Source: Janthinobacterium lividum
GTDB lineage: Bacteria > Pseudomonadota > Gammaproteobacteria > Burkholderiales > Burkholderiaceae_D
NCBI RefSeq assembly: GCF_011601275.1
Contig: NZ_JAAOLY010000004.1
Location: forward strand, 124,001-188,000
Reading direction: 5' to 3'
Length of the DNA stretch: 64,000 nt
Shown here one piece after another: positions 34,724 to 43,164 of this stretch (position 1 is the first letter of the stretch; every line of letters begins with the position of its first letter). The notes beneath the pieces were generated by a model, which had not been told where the DNA came from, made no database searches, and worked only from the letters and a program-made list of their open reading frames with translations. The position numbers were made by a program, and so were the translations under genes.

Positions 34724-35129
34724 AGAGCGCCTAACAAAACGTCGTCCAGGGAAACGACCGGCCCCGATGCTGGTCGAAGCCACCTGGCATTGTTTTCGGG
34801 AGCCGCGCCATGGCCAAAGCCCTTCTTCCTGATGACCTGTGGGCGCTGATTCAGCCTTTGCTGCCAGCACATCGTCCCTCTTCCAAAGGCGGACGTCCTC
34901 GCATTGACGACCGCGCCGTCTTGAACGGCATCCTGTTCGTCCTCAAGATCGGCTTGCCTTGGGAATATCTTCCTCGTGAACTCGGTTGCGGCAGCGGCAT
35001 GAGTTGCTGGTGGCGCCTACATACCTGGCCCGCTACGAACGCCGTGCCGACATCCATCAAGCATTTCTCTCGCTTGCCTGCATACTCATCTGCCGGAGAT
35101 ACATTCAACGGTTTTGTTAGGCGTTCTAG
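34724..35129 (+). mobile_element. Internally deleted IS5-family copy (MITE-like, 406 bp)
   Basis: Both ends match the 895-bp element at 37232-38126 (left AGAGCGCCTAACAAAAC; right end the inverse with one mismatch). The first about 300 bp, including the transposase N terminus, and the last about 110 bp are kept; the centre is lost at about 35030, where CACCTACATACCTGGC is joined to CCGCTACGAACGCC. The frame (34810-35145) reads through the junction but lacks the DDE residues. With both terminal repeats intact it could still be moved in trans by the full copy. Confidence 0.88.
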
Positions 35130-35145
35130 GCTAGGTAAATTCTAA
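34810..35145 (+). pseudogene. Truncated IS5-family transposase
   Basis: The first about 78 residues equal the transposase N terminus (MAKALLPDDLWALIQPLLPA, GLPWEYLPRELGCGSG); after the internal deletion the frame is wrong and reads into the terminal repeat. The catalytic domain is absent. Confidence 0.85.
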
Positions 35146-35517
35146 TTTGAAATTTTATTTGTTGGATGAAATAATGCTAAAATTGCGCCGGTAAAATTTC
35201 ATGTCGCTAAAGGGGAAATTGAAGATTTTTTAATTTTGCTCCATGCCTTAATGGCGGAGTCTTGATTTTCATGTATTTTTTCAAATGAAAATTAATTGCG
35301 TTGAGGTTTAATTTTTTATTTGCATGGTATTTTGTTGTGGGGTTTTATTATTATTTAATTTGAGATGTCTTTTGTGGCGTTAGAGGAACATTTTTTATTT
35401 GCTTCAAAAATTTTTCATCTAATGAGCCGTGACAACGGGTGATGTCTAAGGAATGAAGTCTACGCCGTTAAGCAGGAGAGATTGTTGAATTTATGTACTT
35501 TTGAGGAGGATTGTTTC
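35130..35517. other. Very AT-rich intergenic stretch
   Basis: No gene is supported. The sequence is strikingly AT-rich compared with the chromosome and leads to the secreted-protein gene at 35518, so it is part of the same foreign segment. Confidence 0.5.
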
Positions 35518-35874
35518 ATGTTGAAAAATATTGGATTTTTTAGTGGACATGGTGTTGTATTTTTGAAATTGGCTTTATTTTTTTCACTATGCGTGGTGGC
35601 ATTTTCTGCGTTTTCTCAGGCATTGTCGTTTGAGACGGCAAATAAAACTATAACCACCATAGGTGTGCACGGAGATAACTATTATTTCAGGGTGTTGGAG
35701 CCATTGGAGGCGCAATGTGCATATTCGATTATCTATATTCCTGCGAGTAAAAAGCCGCTATATGTGCAGGCTCTCGCTGCTAAATTGGCTGGAAAAAAAT
35801 TAAGTAGGATTAATTACACTTTGACAAATGGGCCAAATTCCGAGTGCCATGCTTATATTGTTGAAATGGAATAG
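35518..35874 (+). CDS. Small exported protein of unknown function
   Basis: About 118 residues from the ATG at 35518, which has a strong GAGGAGG 10 bp upstream; the annotated frame extends to 35482 without support. Residues 12-36 form a signal peptide (VFLKLALFFSLCVVAFSAFS-QA). The mature part has two Cys residues (AQCAYS, NSECHAY) that could form a disulfide and a strand-rich pattern. AT-rich and isolated between IS copies. No family recognised. Confidence 0.6.
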   Translation: MLKNIGFFSGHGVVFLKLALFFSLCVVAFSAFSQALSFETANKTITTIGVHGDNYYFRVLEPLEAQCAYSIIYIPASKKPLYVQALAAKLAGKKLSRINYTLTNGPNSECHAYIVEME

Positions 35875-36002
35875 AGTCCCCGTGCCTGATTACACCGCTG
35901 CTGGAGATCAATGTGCTTCGCCCAATGACACGCTCTGAATGTGCATGCCGCGTGTTGGCCAAGAATTTTCTTGCCTGTCCGACCGTCTAACATTGGTTTA
36001 GA

Positions 36003-37227
36003 GGGTGTAGACAAAATCAACAACGAAGTTGTGGCATGCTATCTCGATGTGGAGGGAGCATGTCATGGCAACCAAACATTCACTCGGCAGCACTGCGCCG
36101 TCAAGCAGTGCCGGTGGCAGACCACCAGAGTTGAAGCCTGAGCATATCGCAGTTTTGCACGAGATCGTGCAGGAGCGCGCCCAGGCCAGCTTGCAGGAAA
36201 TTGCCGACGAGCTGTATCACCGCTGCGCTCTGCGCGTGTGCACAGCAACGATTCGTCGTGCCCTACGCGCGTTAGGCCTCGTACGGCTCAAGCCACTGCG
36301 CCGTAAGGTCACGGTGCGAGCCGAGGGCGCCAAACGGTATGGCTATACGGCAGCTCACCGGCGCGAGGCCATCTCGCCATACAGCACGAACCTGACAGAT
36401 GCCGAATGGGAGCTGGTTGCTGATTTGTTCGAGCGTACGCCGGGACAGCGAGGCACGCCCGTGCATTACAGCCGCCGCGATCTCGTCAATGCGTGCTCTT
36501 ACGTGCTGCGTACAGGCTGCGCATGGCGGCTGCTACCCGAGACGTTTCCCCCCTGGCAGGCAGTCTACAAAGCGTTTTCGCGCTGGGTCGGCGCAGGTGT
36601 ATTCGAACAGATGCAAGACCGGCTGCGCGAACAATGGCGGGTACGCATGGGACGCGCAAGTACGCCAAGCGCGGCAATCATTGATGCACAGTCCACCCGT
36701 ATCTCGCCGCAAGGTGGCGAAAGCGGATTTGATGCAGGCAAGAAGGTTAAAGGGCGCAAGCGTCATCTCGTGGTCGATACCATGGGGCTGATCATCGCCG
36801 TGTCCGTCACCGCCGCGAGCGTACAAGACCGGGATGCGGCAGCAACCGTGGTGACGCAAGCGTGCAGTAAGAGCCCTCGCCTCGAAAGGCTCTATACCGA
36901 CGGCGCCTATGGCGGGAAATGTGCGCAGGCCATCGAGCAAGCGCAGCATATCCGCGTTGAAGTGGTTCGTCATCCAGCCAATGGCACGACCGGCACGCTG
37001 CACGATCCCAAGACGCCCCCTGAAGATGCTGCGGCTGTATATGCCGGGTTCAGGGTCCTGCCGATGCGCTGGGTTGTCGAACGGACGCACGCGTGGATGG
37101 AACGCTGGCGCCGCACGGTGATGCATCACGACCGCAAACTCACTGTTTCGGCAGCCTGGGTGTGGTTGGCTGAAGCACGTATGCTACTCAACAGACTCGC
37201 TTTTAAGCGTTGATTTCGTCTACACCC
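36003..37227 (+). mobile_element. IS5-family insertion sequence with HTH-fused transposase
   Basis: The 1225-bp element is bounded by imperfect inverted repeats, GGGTGTAGACAAAATCAAC on the left and its near-inverse ending at 37227. It contains one transposase gene and abuts, within 5 bp, the left end of a second IS5-family element. No clear target duplication can be seen, perhaps because of that nesting. Confidence 0.85.
36065..37213 (+). CDS. IS5-family transposase with N-terminal helix-turn-helix
   Basis: 382 residues from the ATG at 36065. Residues about 20-80 form a winged HTH resembling IS630/homeodomain-like transposase N termini (EIVQERAQASLQEIADELYH, TATIRRALRALGLVR). Then follows a DUF4096/IS5 domain (YSTNLTDAEWELVADLF) and the DDE core: Asp in IIDAQSTR, Asp in LYTDGAYGG, Glu in RWVVERTHAW. 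The frame is uninterrupted, so the protein is probably active. Confidence 0.88.
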   Translation: MATKHSLGSTAPSSSAGGRPPELKPEHIAVLHEIVQERAQASLQEIADELYHRCALRVCTATIRRALRALGLVRLKPLRRKVTVRAEGAKRYGYTAAHRREAISPYSTNLTDAEWELVADLFERTPGQRGTPVHYSRRDLVNACSYVLRTGCAWRLLPETFPPWQAVYKAFSRWVGAGVFEQMQDRLREQWRVRMGRASTPSAAIIDAQSTRISPQGGESGFDAGKKVKGRKRHLVVDTMGLIIAVSVTAASVQDRDAAATVVTQACSKSPRLERLYTDGAYGGKCAQAIEQAQHIRVEVVRHPANGTTGTLHDPKTPPEDAAAVYAGFRVLPMRWVVERTHAWMERWRRTVMHHDRKLTVSAAWVWLAEARMLLNRLAFKR

Positions 37228-37231
37228 TGTA

Positions 37232-38126
37232 AGAGCGCCTAACAAAACGTCGTCCAGGGAAACGACCGGCCCCGATGCTGGTCAAAGCCACCTGGCATTG
37301 TTTTCGGGAGCCGCGCCATGGCTAAAGCGCTTCTTCCTGACGACCTGTGGGCGCTGATTCAGCCATTGCTACCAGCATATCGTCCTTCCCCCAAAGGCGG
37401 ACGCCCTCGCATTGACGACCGCGCCGCTTTGACCGGCATCCTGTTCGTCCTCAAGACAGGCTTGCCTTGGGAATATCTTCCCCGTGAACTGGGCTGCGGC
37501 AGCGGCATGAGTTGCTGGTGGCGCCTGCATGCATGGCAACAGGCCGGTGTGTGGCAACGCATCCATGACGCCATGCTGCAGCACTTGCGGGAATACGACC
37601 AGATTCAATGGGAACGCGCCAGTGTCGACTCCGCCAGCGTGCTATCCCCCCCTCGGCGGACAGCATACCGGCCCCAATCCCACCGACCGCGGCAAGCTCG
37701 GTTGCAAGCACCATCTGCTCGTCGATCAACGCGGTCTGTCTCTGGTGGCGAGCATATCAGGGGCTCAGGTACATGATTCCCGCATGCTGGTTCTGCTTGA
37801 GGCCGTTCCTTCAGTAGCAGGGCTTACCGGCCGTCCACGCAAACGTCCTGCCAAACTGCATGCCGACAAGGCCTATGCTTCGCGCGCCCATCGGGCCTGG
37901 TTGCGCAGCCGTGGCATCACTCCACGCATAGCCCGCTATGGCATCGAGTCGCGCGAACGCCTGGGTAAATGGCGCTGGGTGGTCGAACGCACGCTAGGCT
38001 GGCTGCACCGCTTTCGCCGATTACGCATCCGCTACGAGCGCCGTGCCGATATCCATCAGGCATTCCTCTCGCTTGCCTGCATACTCATCTGCTGGAGATA
38101 CATTCAGCGGTTTTGTTAAGCGTTCT
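37232..38126 (+). mobile_element. IS5-family insertion sequence, full length (895 bp)
   Basis: Inverted ends AGAGCGCCTAACAAAACG and the near-inverse at 38109-38126 frame a transposase in two overlapping frames. The 406-bp sister at 34724-35129 has the same ends. The element lies 4 bp from the neighbouring IS. Confidence 0.88.
37318..38119 (+). CDS. IS5-family transposase in two frames (programmed or mutational shift)
   Basis: Frame 1 (37318-37776) encodes the N-terminal DUF4096 part and the first catalytic Asp (RASVDSASV); frame 2 (from about 37650 to 38119) continues with GGQHTGPNPTDRGKLGCKHH, the second Asp (LHADKAYAS) and Glu (WVVERTLGWLHRF). The switch falls on a C7 run at about 37648-37654. 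Reading one C fewer restores a full-length about 266-residue transposase. Many IS5 subgroups use frameshifting to make transposase, so this may be functional; a simple indel is the alternative. Confidence 0.8.
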
Positions 38127-38276
38127 TATTCATTTATCGATTAACCTGCCTAGTCAATCATTAGGACGGTCCGGTTGGCAAGGTGTCGCCGGTTTTGGTA
38201 GATCCGCGAAGCATAATACTATTCGATTCCTTACGGAAAATTGCGTGTTGCTTGACGCACACTTTGAAAATAACGC

Positions 38277-38561
38277 ATGAACGAAAAACGACTGACTTAT
38301 ATTGCCGTGATGAGCGCCACGCTACATGGCCTTCTTGTTGCCTTCGTGCTGGCCTATCCGAGCGTCGCGATGATGCGCTTCTTTCAGGGTTTCGATCCGC
38401 AACGTTCAAGTTACCAGGACCACACCGCTTGGTGGGTTGTCTGGATCATATTGCCGGCCGTCTTTGCACTTTTCGGCGGCATCATGACAGCGCTATCCTG
38501 CTTAGCGTACAACCTGTCCGCCAAGCTGCTTGGCGGCGTTCGTTACAAGGATCAAACATGA
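38277..38561 (+). CDS. Small membrane protein
   Basis: 94 residues with two hydrophobic segments (about 9-30, YIAVMSATLHGLLVAFVLAY, and 50-75, WVVWIILPAVFALFGGIMTA). No family recognised. It lies in the accessory strip between the IS5 and IS30 elements. Probably an inner-membrane protein of unknown role, similar in style to the next small membrane protein at 40014. Confidence 0.55.
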   Translation: MNEKRLTYIAVMSATLHGLLVAFVLAYPSVAMMRFFQGFDPQRSSYQDHTAWWVVWIILPAVFALFGGIMTALSCLAYNLSAKLLGGVRYKDQT

Positions 38562-38650
38562 AACACGCGTACCTAGTTGTGAGAGCTATCATTGGATTGT
38601 AGTATAGCCATTTTCACAAATGATCCGCCCGTTTTGAGGTGGCAGCAAAC

Positions 38651-39887
38651 GGCTGCGGATTCAATCGGTCAACGCAACACACTGTTCAAATCGTTGAGCC
38701 GGTGTTTGGTAGTGTAGCGTCTTCCTGGGGCGCTCGTTTAGTCTTCTGGCTACCGCATCGAGTTGCTCTTGCGAGTAAGTGGAAATATCCAGCCCTTTGG
38801 GGAAATACTGCCGCAACAGGCCGTTGGTATTTTCATTTGAACCGCGCTGCCACGGATTCTGTGGATCACAGAAGTAGACCTGGATGTCAGTGGCCATAGT
38901 AAAACGCTTGTGGCCAGCCATCTCTTTGCCTCTGTCCCAGGTCAGTGATTTATACAGTTCGTGGGGCAGCCTGCGGGCATTGTCGATCAGCGCATTGACA
39001 ACCGTCTCGGTGTCCTTGGCGGCAACTTTCACTAGCATGACGTACCGCGTCTGGCGCTCGACCAACGTCACGATCTGGCTGTTGTGGCTACCGCATAGCA
39101 GGTCGCCCTCCCAATGCCCGGGCACCGCTCGATCCGCTGCCGTCGCGGGACGCTCGCTGATCGGCACCGCGTCGACAATTCTTCCATGGTTGTCCGTTTT
39201 TTGGGTGTGATGACGGGAGCGGCGCATGGCGCGCGTCCGGCGCAAGTGTTCCAGCAGCTCCTTCTTTAGGGCGCCTCGGGCCTGGATATAAAGGCTGCGG
39301 TAAATGGTTTCGTGCGACACGTGATACTCCTCGTGGCTCGTGAACAGTTGCTTGAGCCAGCCAGCAATCTGCTCTGGTGACCATTGCAATTGGAGCTTGC
39401 TGGCAACCATGTTGGCCAACATGCGGCTCTCCGTCAGCTTACAAGGTTTGGGGCGGCGCGCCTGATCCCAAGCATGCTGATCTGCTTGAGCGGCACGATA
39501 TGCTGCGCGACCACCATTGCGCTTGAGCTCCCTGCTGATGGTCGATGGTGCTCGGCCAAGGCGCCTGGCAAGTGCGCGGAGGGATACGCCGGTAACGATT
39601 GCACGCGATACCTCCTCGCGCTCGGCCAGCGTCAGTGCCAGTCTGGAGCGGCATCGCGGCGCTGGCCGTATGCCACCAGATTCAGCCAGAATCCGCTGTA
39701 TCGACGAGTGATTCCGATCAAATAGTTGGGCTATCATCTGCAGGGAGTCGCCTTGCTTCCAGCGTTCCCACATCAAGGCCTTCTGGCTCTCGGTGTAATA
39801 AATGCGTGGTTTCTGTTTCATCTTCAACACTCCTGTAACCTAGGCGTTTAGGTTAGAGTGTTGCGACCACCGATTGAATCCGCAGCC
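38651..39887 (-). mobile_element. IS30-family insertion sequence
   Basis: 1237 bp bounded by inverted repeats that share GGCTGCGGATTCAATCGGT and CGCAACAC. The flanks show AC on both sides (left ...AAAC, right ACAAG), compatible with a 2-bp target duplication. One transposase gene fills the element. Confidence 0.9.
38661..39821 (-). CDS. IS30-family transposase
   Basis: 386 residues from the ATG at 39821, with AGGAG nine bases upstream. Two N-terminal HTH regions (LQMIAQLFDRNHSSIQRIL and SLRALARRLGRAPSTISREL, the latter the IS30 hallmark) precede the DDE domain: Asp in GHWEGDLLCG, Asp in LTWDRGKEMAGH, Glu in NPWQRGSNENTNGLLRQY. The frame is intact, so the element may be active. Confidence 0.93.
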   Translation of the reverse strand: MKQKPRIYYTESQKALMWERWKQGDSLQMIAQLFDRNHSSIQRILAESGGIRPAPRCRSRLALTLAEREEVSRAIVTGVSLRALARRLGRAPSTISRELKRNGGRAAYRAAQADQHAWDQARRPKPCKLTESRMLANMVASKLQLQWSPEQIAGWLKQLFTSHEEYHVSHETIYRSLYIQARGALKKELLEHLRRTRAMRRSRHHTQKTDNHGRIVDAVPISERPATAADRAVPGHWEGDLLCGSHNSQIVTLVERQTRYVMLVKVAAKDTETVVNALIDNARRLPHELYKSLTWDRGKEMAGHKRFTMATDIQVYFCDPQNPWQRGSNENTNGLLRQYFPKGLDISTYSQEQLDAVARRLNERPRKTLHYQTPAQRFEQCVALTD

Positions 39888-40013
39888 ACAAGCGGTCATT
39901 CGCGACAGCGTGACAATTTGTGAGTTTTTCTGCTTAGCAATCCGCTATGCTCTGGTACCGCTACCGGCCACTACCGGACGTTCGGGACACACAAACAAGT
40001 AAACTTAGACTAA

Positions 40014-40382
40014 ATGCAAATTCAACCGTTCCCTTGGAAGTCGCTTTTCTTGGCTCCTTTCGCTAGCGTTCCTGTCTTGACGCTTGCTGGCTTGGGAAGT
40101 TCTGATGCGGGTGCAGCATCCGACTTTGGTTGGGGAATTTTCTTTGGGCTCCTGCTGGCGGTTCCAGCTTCCTTTGTGGCTATGCTGCTTATCGGCGTCC
40201 CGGTTTTCTTGATTTTGCGGCCTCACAAGTACGCGCTGATGCTGACCACTTGTGCAGCTGGCTTTGCTATACCATTTCTCATGTTTTTCGGAGATGCTCC
40301 TTCAAGAACAACTTTGGGTGCAGTTGCTTCAGGCGTCGCAGTGGCTGCAGCAGCATATTTTTTACGGCCACGTAATGCCTAA
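40014..40382 (+). CDS. Small membrane protein, cassette-like gene
   Basis: 122 residues with about four hydrophobic segments (residues 10-30, 42-68, 78-95, 102-118), a four-helix inner-membrane protein without recognised family. Its TAA stop is part of the GCCTAAC motif that opens an attC-like site (40377-40448). A stop codon running into attC is typical of integron gene cassettes. No ribosome site is obvious, also common in cassettes. Confidence 0.6.
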   Translation: MQIQPFPWKSLFLAPFASVPVLTLAGLGSSDAGAASDFGWGIFFGLLLAVPASFVAMLLIGVPVFLILRPHKYALMLTTCAAGFAIPFLMFFGDAPSRTTLGAVASGVAVAAAAYFLRPRNA

Positions 40383-40448
40383 CCACTTAATCAACCGGAT
40401 GGCTTACGCGCTGCGCGCTTCAGACGCCGGTTATCGCGAACGTTAAAA
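40377..40448 (+). other. attC-like integron recombination site
   Basis: R'' box GCCTAAC (fits RYYYAAC) at 40377-40383 and R' box GTTAAAA at 40442-40448 (last base off consensus). Inside, AATCAACCGG at 40389-40398 pairs with CCGGTTAT at 40427-40434 except for one extra base, reproducing the extrahelical base of attC L'' boxes; a GC hairpin forms the centre. Length 72 bp is in range. No integrase gene is in the window. Confidence 0.55.
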
Positions 40449-40507
40449 TGTTGGCAGAACCGGCCAGGAGCAGCCGCACACGTCCTCAATATTAGGATGG
40501 ATTGGAC

Positions 40508-40720
40508 ATGAATTTCGATTGGCATGGTGGAAAAATTTCGCGTATGACGGAAATCGATTCTGATTACAAGAACACGCAAAACGTTCGGCGTTTTCTTTCC
40601 CACGAGTGTGGGCCAGATTTCAAGTTCGACCGTGAACTCATGGCGTGGGTGCGCAACGGCATTGCGAAGAACATGAGCGACGTGGCGGACGAATGGATTC
40701 GTCGTGTAAAGCGCGGCTGA
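40508..40720 (+). CDS. DUF6434-like small protein
   Basis: 70 residues from the ATG at 40508. The body FDWHGGKISRMTEIDSDYKN, TQNVRRFLSHECG, FKFDRELMAWVRNG resembles the DUF6434 domain (Y/FxWH start, YRNTQNVRRF, FxFxxxFMxWxK), found alone or next to SAP domains. Function unknown. It follows the attC-like site by 60 bp, so it may be the first gene of a following cassette, though no second attC is seen behind it. Confidence 0.65.
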   Translation: MNFDWHGGKISRMTEIDSDYKNTQNVRRFLSHECGPDFKFDRELMAWVRNGIAKNMSDVADEWIRRVKRG

Positions 40721-40780
40721 GTTCGGCCAGTAGCAGACATTCGGCAGAACTAAGCTTCAGCCACTATAAGATAAAGCAGA

Positions 40781-41068
40781 ATGCGATTAGCAGCACATTA
40801 CTATGTAGAGTTCGAGACCTTAGGGAAAAAGCCAACTCAATTGGAGTTCAGGTCCCTTAGCGAGGATGATGTTCTGACGTTCTCGATTGTCAATCTGAAG
40901 CCTGAATCGGGCCTTTTTGTCGCGTGCATCGGCGACGTCATCGACTATGGCGATTCATACATCGCTGCAAATGAAGCGCTCGTTCGCGAACATGCCCAGC
41001 AAGGCGGTTTCCCTGCAAACCGCGTGTCGGAAGTCATTTCAGTCATTGACCCGACTACGGCAGAGTAG
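40781..41068 (+). CDS. Hypothetical protein
   Basis: 95 residues, acidic, soluble (HYYVEFETLGKKPTQLEFRS, SGLFVACIGDVIDYGDSYIA). No family recognised. It ends shortly before repeat copy B. The sequence after its stop starts with GCCCAAC, which resembles half an attC site, but no matching R' box follows. Confidence 0.5.
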   Translation: MRLAAHYYVEFETLGKKPTQLEFRSLSEDDVLTFSIVNLKPESGLFVACIGDVIDYGDSYIAANEALVREHAQQGGFPANRVSEVISVIDPTTAE

Positions 41069-41140
41069 TGCTGCCCAACAAAGTACGGTAGCTTCTTCCC
41101 TGGCCGAGCTTCGCTCTGATAATGCTGAACGTGGCCAGGC

Positions 41141-41252
41141 CGTTGCCGCCGCGCGGCAGTTCCGCGCGCCGTGGGCGCGCGTTCGTGATACTAATTGGCT
41201 TGTCAACTGAGCCAGCTTTCACAGCACCCAACGCCTCAGTCCGTCCCTTCGA
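41141..41252 (+). repeat. About 110-bp dispersed repeat, copy B
   Basis: Second copy of the element at 29321-29428, in the same orientation and about 80% identical by eye. It ends just before the convergent secreted-protein gene. Two diverged copies 11.8 kb apart bracket nearly all of the mobile debris. Confidence 0.75.
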
Positions 41253-41272
41253 TTCCGACCTGATCATTTACG

Positions 41273-41653
41273 CTAGACCGACCCCTTATCAACCGGCACA
41301 AACACTTCCCATTGATGTTGTATCGTGGGTTTTACAGTCCTGTCGCAACTTACCGCAACATTCGGTCCAGACAGGCCATGGCTCTTCGGAACCCATTTCA
41401 CCCGCAAAGGTACCAAGCATTTTGTCACCAGAATCTTCCGGTTCGGCTCCAATACCTGCCACTTTGTTCCATTTTTGGAATTCTCTGCTGCAATGAACTT
41501 GACAGCAGCATCCTTGATCTCGAACAAGCCATGTATGTCACCGCGTGTCCGATCCTCGTCAAGTGTGGCAGCGAGTGCCGATGCGGCACCGGCGACAAGA
41601 AAGCCGACAAGGGCGGTGCACACGCGTTTATTCCATCGTAACGGTTGCAACAT
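41273..41653 (-). CDS. Small exported protein of unknown function
   Basis: 126 residues from the ATG at 41653 (an ATG at 41674 is possible). The N terminus MLQPLRWNKRVCTALVGFLV is a signal peptide with cleavage near ALA-AT. Two cysteines in the mature part (TKCLVPLRVKW, VAVSCDRTVKP) probably form a disulfide. No family recognised. It marks the return to host-like base composition. Confidence 0.55.
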   Translation of the reverse strand: MLQPLRWNKRVCTALVGFLVAGAASALAATLDEDRTRGDIHGLFEIKDAAVKFIAAENSKNGTKWQVLEPNRKILVTKCLVPLRVKWVPKSHGLSGPNVAVSCDRTVKPTIQHQWEVFVPVDKGSV

Positions 41654-41700
41654 ATTTACAATCCAAATCGGCATTTCCCACCCTTACAAAATCAAGCCAC

Positions 41701-42438
41701 TTAACCCCGTCGATACACAAATTCCTGACGGCCAATACCTTGCGTAACAAAGTCCGCATCCGGCGGTATCGTTTCCCAGAAAAACACATGTTTAAAAATG
41801 GGAATCTTGTTGAATTTTTTCGAACGGAATATCCATCTGTTTTTCGTGAAATCGCTGTAGCGGTCGCCTTTGAACTGTTTGTGAACAGATGTGAAAGGAA
41901 GCAGCTTTTCCGCGATATCAGGGAAAGAAAGACTGGGATTGTCGTCCTTGAATTTCTCAAAAATGGCGAATTGATCCCTGCAGATAACTTGAATGGCGGT
42001 TTCCGGCATGCGATAGCGCGGCGACCACAGGACGTTCCAGCCTGATTCTATTTCATTGATGAATTTCACCAGGCGCGGCGTCATGATATAGGCGTCCGAC
42101 TCGATATGGATGATTTTATCCACGCCTAATTCATTTGCCACCTTGACGGAGTGGAGAAAGCTGCGCCACCAGCCAGGGTAGTCGGCCCCGCTTTGCCGTC
42201 CCAGATTATTATCAAAACGAATGATGAGGTTTTTATCGTCACTCGACGCCAACGGAGCATTATGGGAAACTGTCTTGATGATGTCGGAAGGTGGAAGAAA
42301 TGGCGATCCATCATCGATCATTATTTTCTTTACAGCATTGATTGGAATATCTTCGTAGTAATCAAGCCACCGCTGATACCGGCTTTCCCATGACAGGGCA
42401 TCTTTTATAAAGCTGGTGCAGAATATAATGGCTTTCAT
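41701..42438 (-). CDS. Glycosyltransferase-like protein
   Basis: 245 residues. The N-terminal KAIIFCTSFIKDALSWESRY and the central KIIHIESDAYIMTPRLVKFI (an acidic DxD-like site after a strand) are typical of GT-A fold transferases of the type often annotated as uncharacterised glycosyltransferases in polysaccharide loci. A GWWRSFLHSVKVANELGV helix precedes the site. There are no sugar-pathway neighbours, so the acceptor is unknown. It is somewhat AT-richer than neighbours. Confidence 0.55.
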   Translation of the reverse strand: MKAIIFCTSFIKDALSWESRYQRWLDYYEDIPINAVKKIMIDDGSPFLPPSDIIKTVSHNAPLASSDDKNLIIRFDNNLGRQSGADYPGWWRSFLHSVKVANELGVDKIIHIESDAYIMTPRLVKFINEIESGWNVLWSPRYRMPETAIQVICRDQFAIFEKFKDDNPSLSFPDIAEKLLPFTSVHKQFKGDRYSDFTKNRWIFRSKKFNKIPIFKHVFFWETIPPDADFVTQGIGRQEFVYRRG

Positions 42439-42726
42439 TTGTTACGCACATTCCTTGTATTTGAGAAATCCAGGTGATACATGATCTGATTATTAAAATT
42501 GTCCACTATTTTAACAGACAGGAGACGCCTAAAGAACTGAAAGCGCATACCGGCGATGTGCCCGCTGGCCTGATGGCGCCTCCCGCTCGCGACGCCAGCA
42601 GTCAAGCATCGGCGCAAGGAGCACGTTTCACTGATGCCGTATCGTCCTCATGCCTCGATCATCGCTGGTGATACTATGCCCATAGCAGAGGTTTCCCATG
42701 CGCAATCTTCTTACACCTGTGAACGA

Positions 42727-43134
42727 ATGAAAAACACCAGCGTCGAATATCGTCATAACCTTCCCCTTGATCCGCTGGACGTTGTTCGCGTGTTCGATCA
42801 CTCCGGCATCAAGCGGCCCACCAGCAACCTTCCGAGAATCGCGCGCATGTTTGCCGCGCCTTGCCTGGTGCTGTCGGCATGGGTGGATGGCGAACTTGTG
42901 GGGCTGGCCAGGTCGCTCACCGACCATGCGTATTGCTGCTATCTCTCGGACCTGGCGGTAGACAAGCAATACCAGGGCTTGGGTATCGGCAAGGAGCTAG
43001 TCAAGCGCACCCAGGCCATCATCGGCGAGGAGGTGTCCCTGATATTGCTGTCCGCCCCCGATGCCATGTCCTACTATCCGACGCTTGGTTTTGAGCCTGC
43101 CGGCAATGCTTTCGTTATTCGCCGCAACCATTGA
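42727..43134 (+). CDS. GNAT-family N-acetyltransferase
   Basis: About 135 residues from the ATG at 42727 (upstream in-frame ATGs at 42676 and 42634 are alternatives). The GNAT core is clear: a substrate strand LVLSAWVDGELVGLARSLTD, LSDLAVDKQYQGLGIGKELV (acetyl-CoA pyrophosphate loop QGLGIGK) and the closing YYPTLGFEPAGNAFVI. Substrate unknown; cytoplasmic. Confidence 0.85.
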   Translation: MKNTSVEYRHNLPLDPLDVVRVFDHSGIKRPTSNLPRIARMFAAPCLVLSAWVDGELVGLARSLTDHAYCCYLSDLAVDKQYQGLGIGKELVKRTQAIIGEEVSLILLSAPDAMSYYPTLGFEPAGNAFVIRRNH

Positions 43135-43164
43135 GTGAGCGCTTCAAGCCATTCTTGCACCCCG

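Noticed and set aside
38100..41300. Complete integron
   Set aside because: Only one convincing attC-like site and no tyrosine recombinase of the IntI type in the window.
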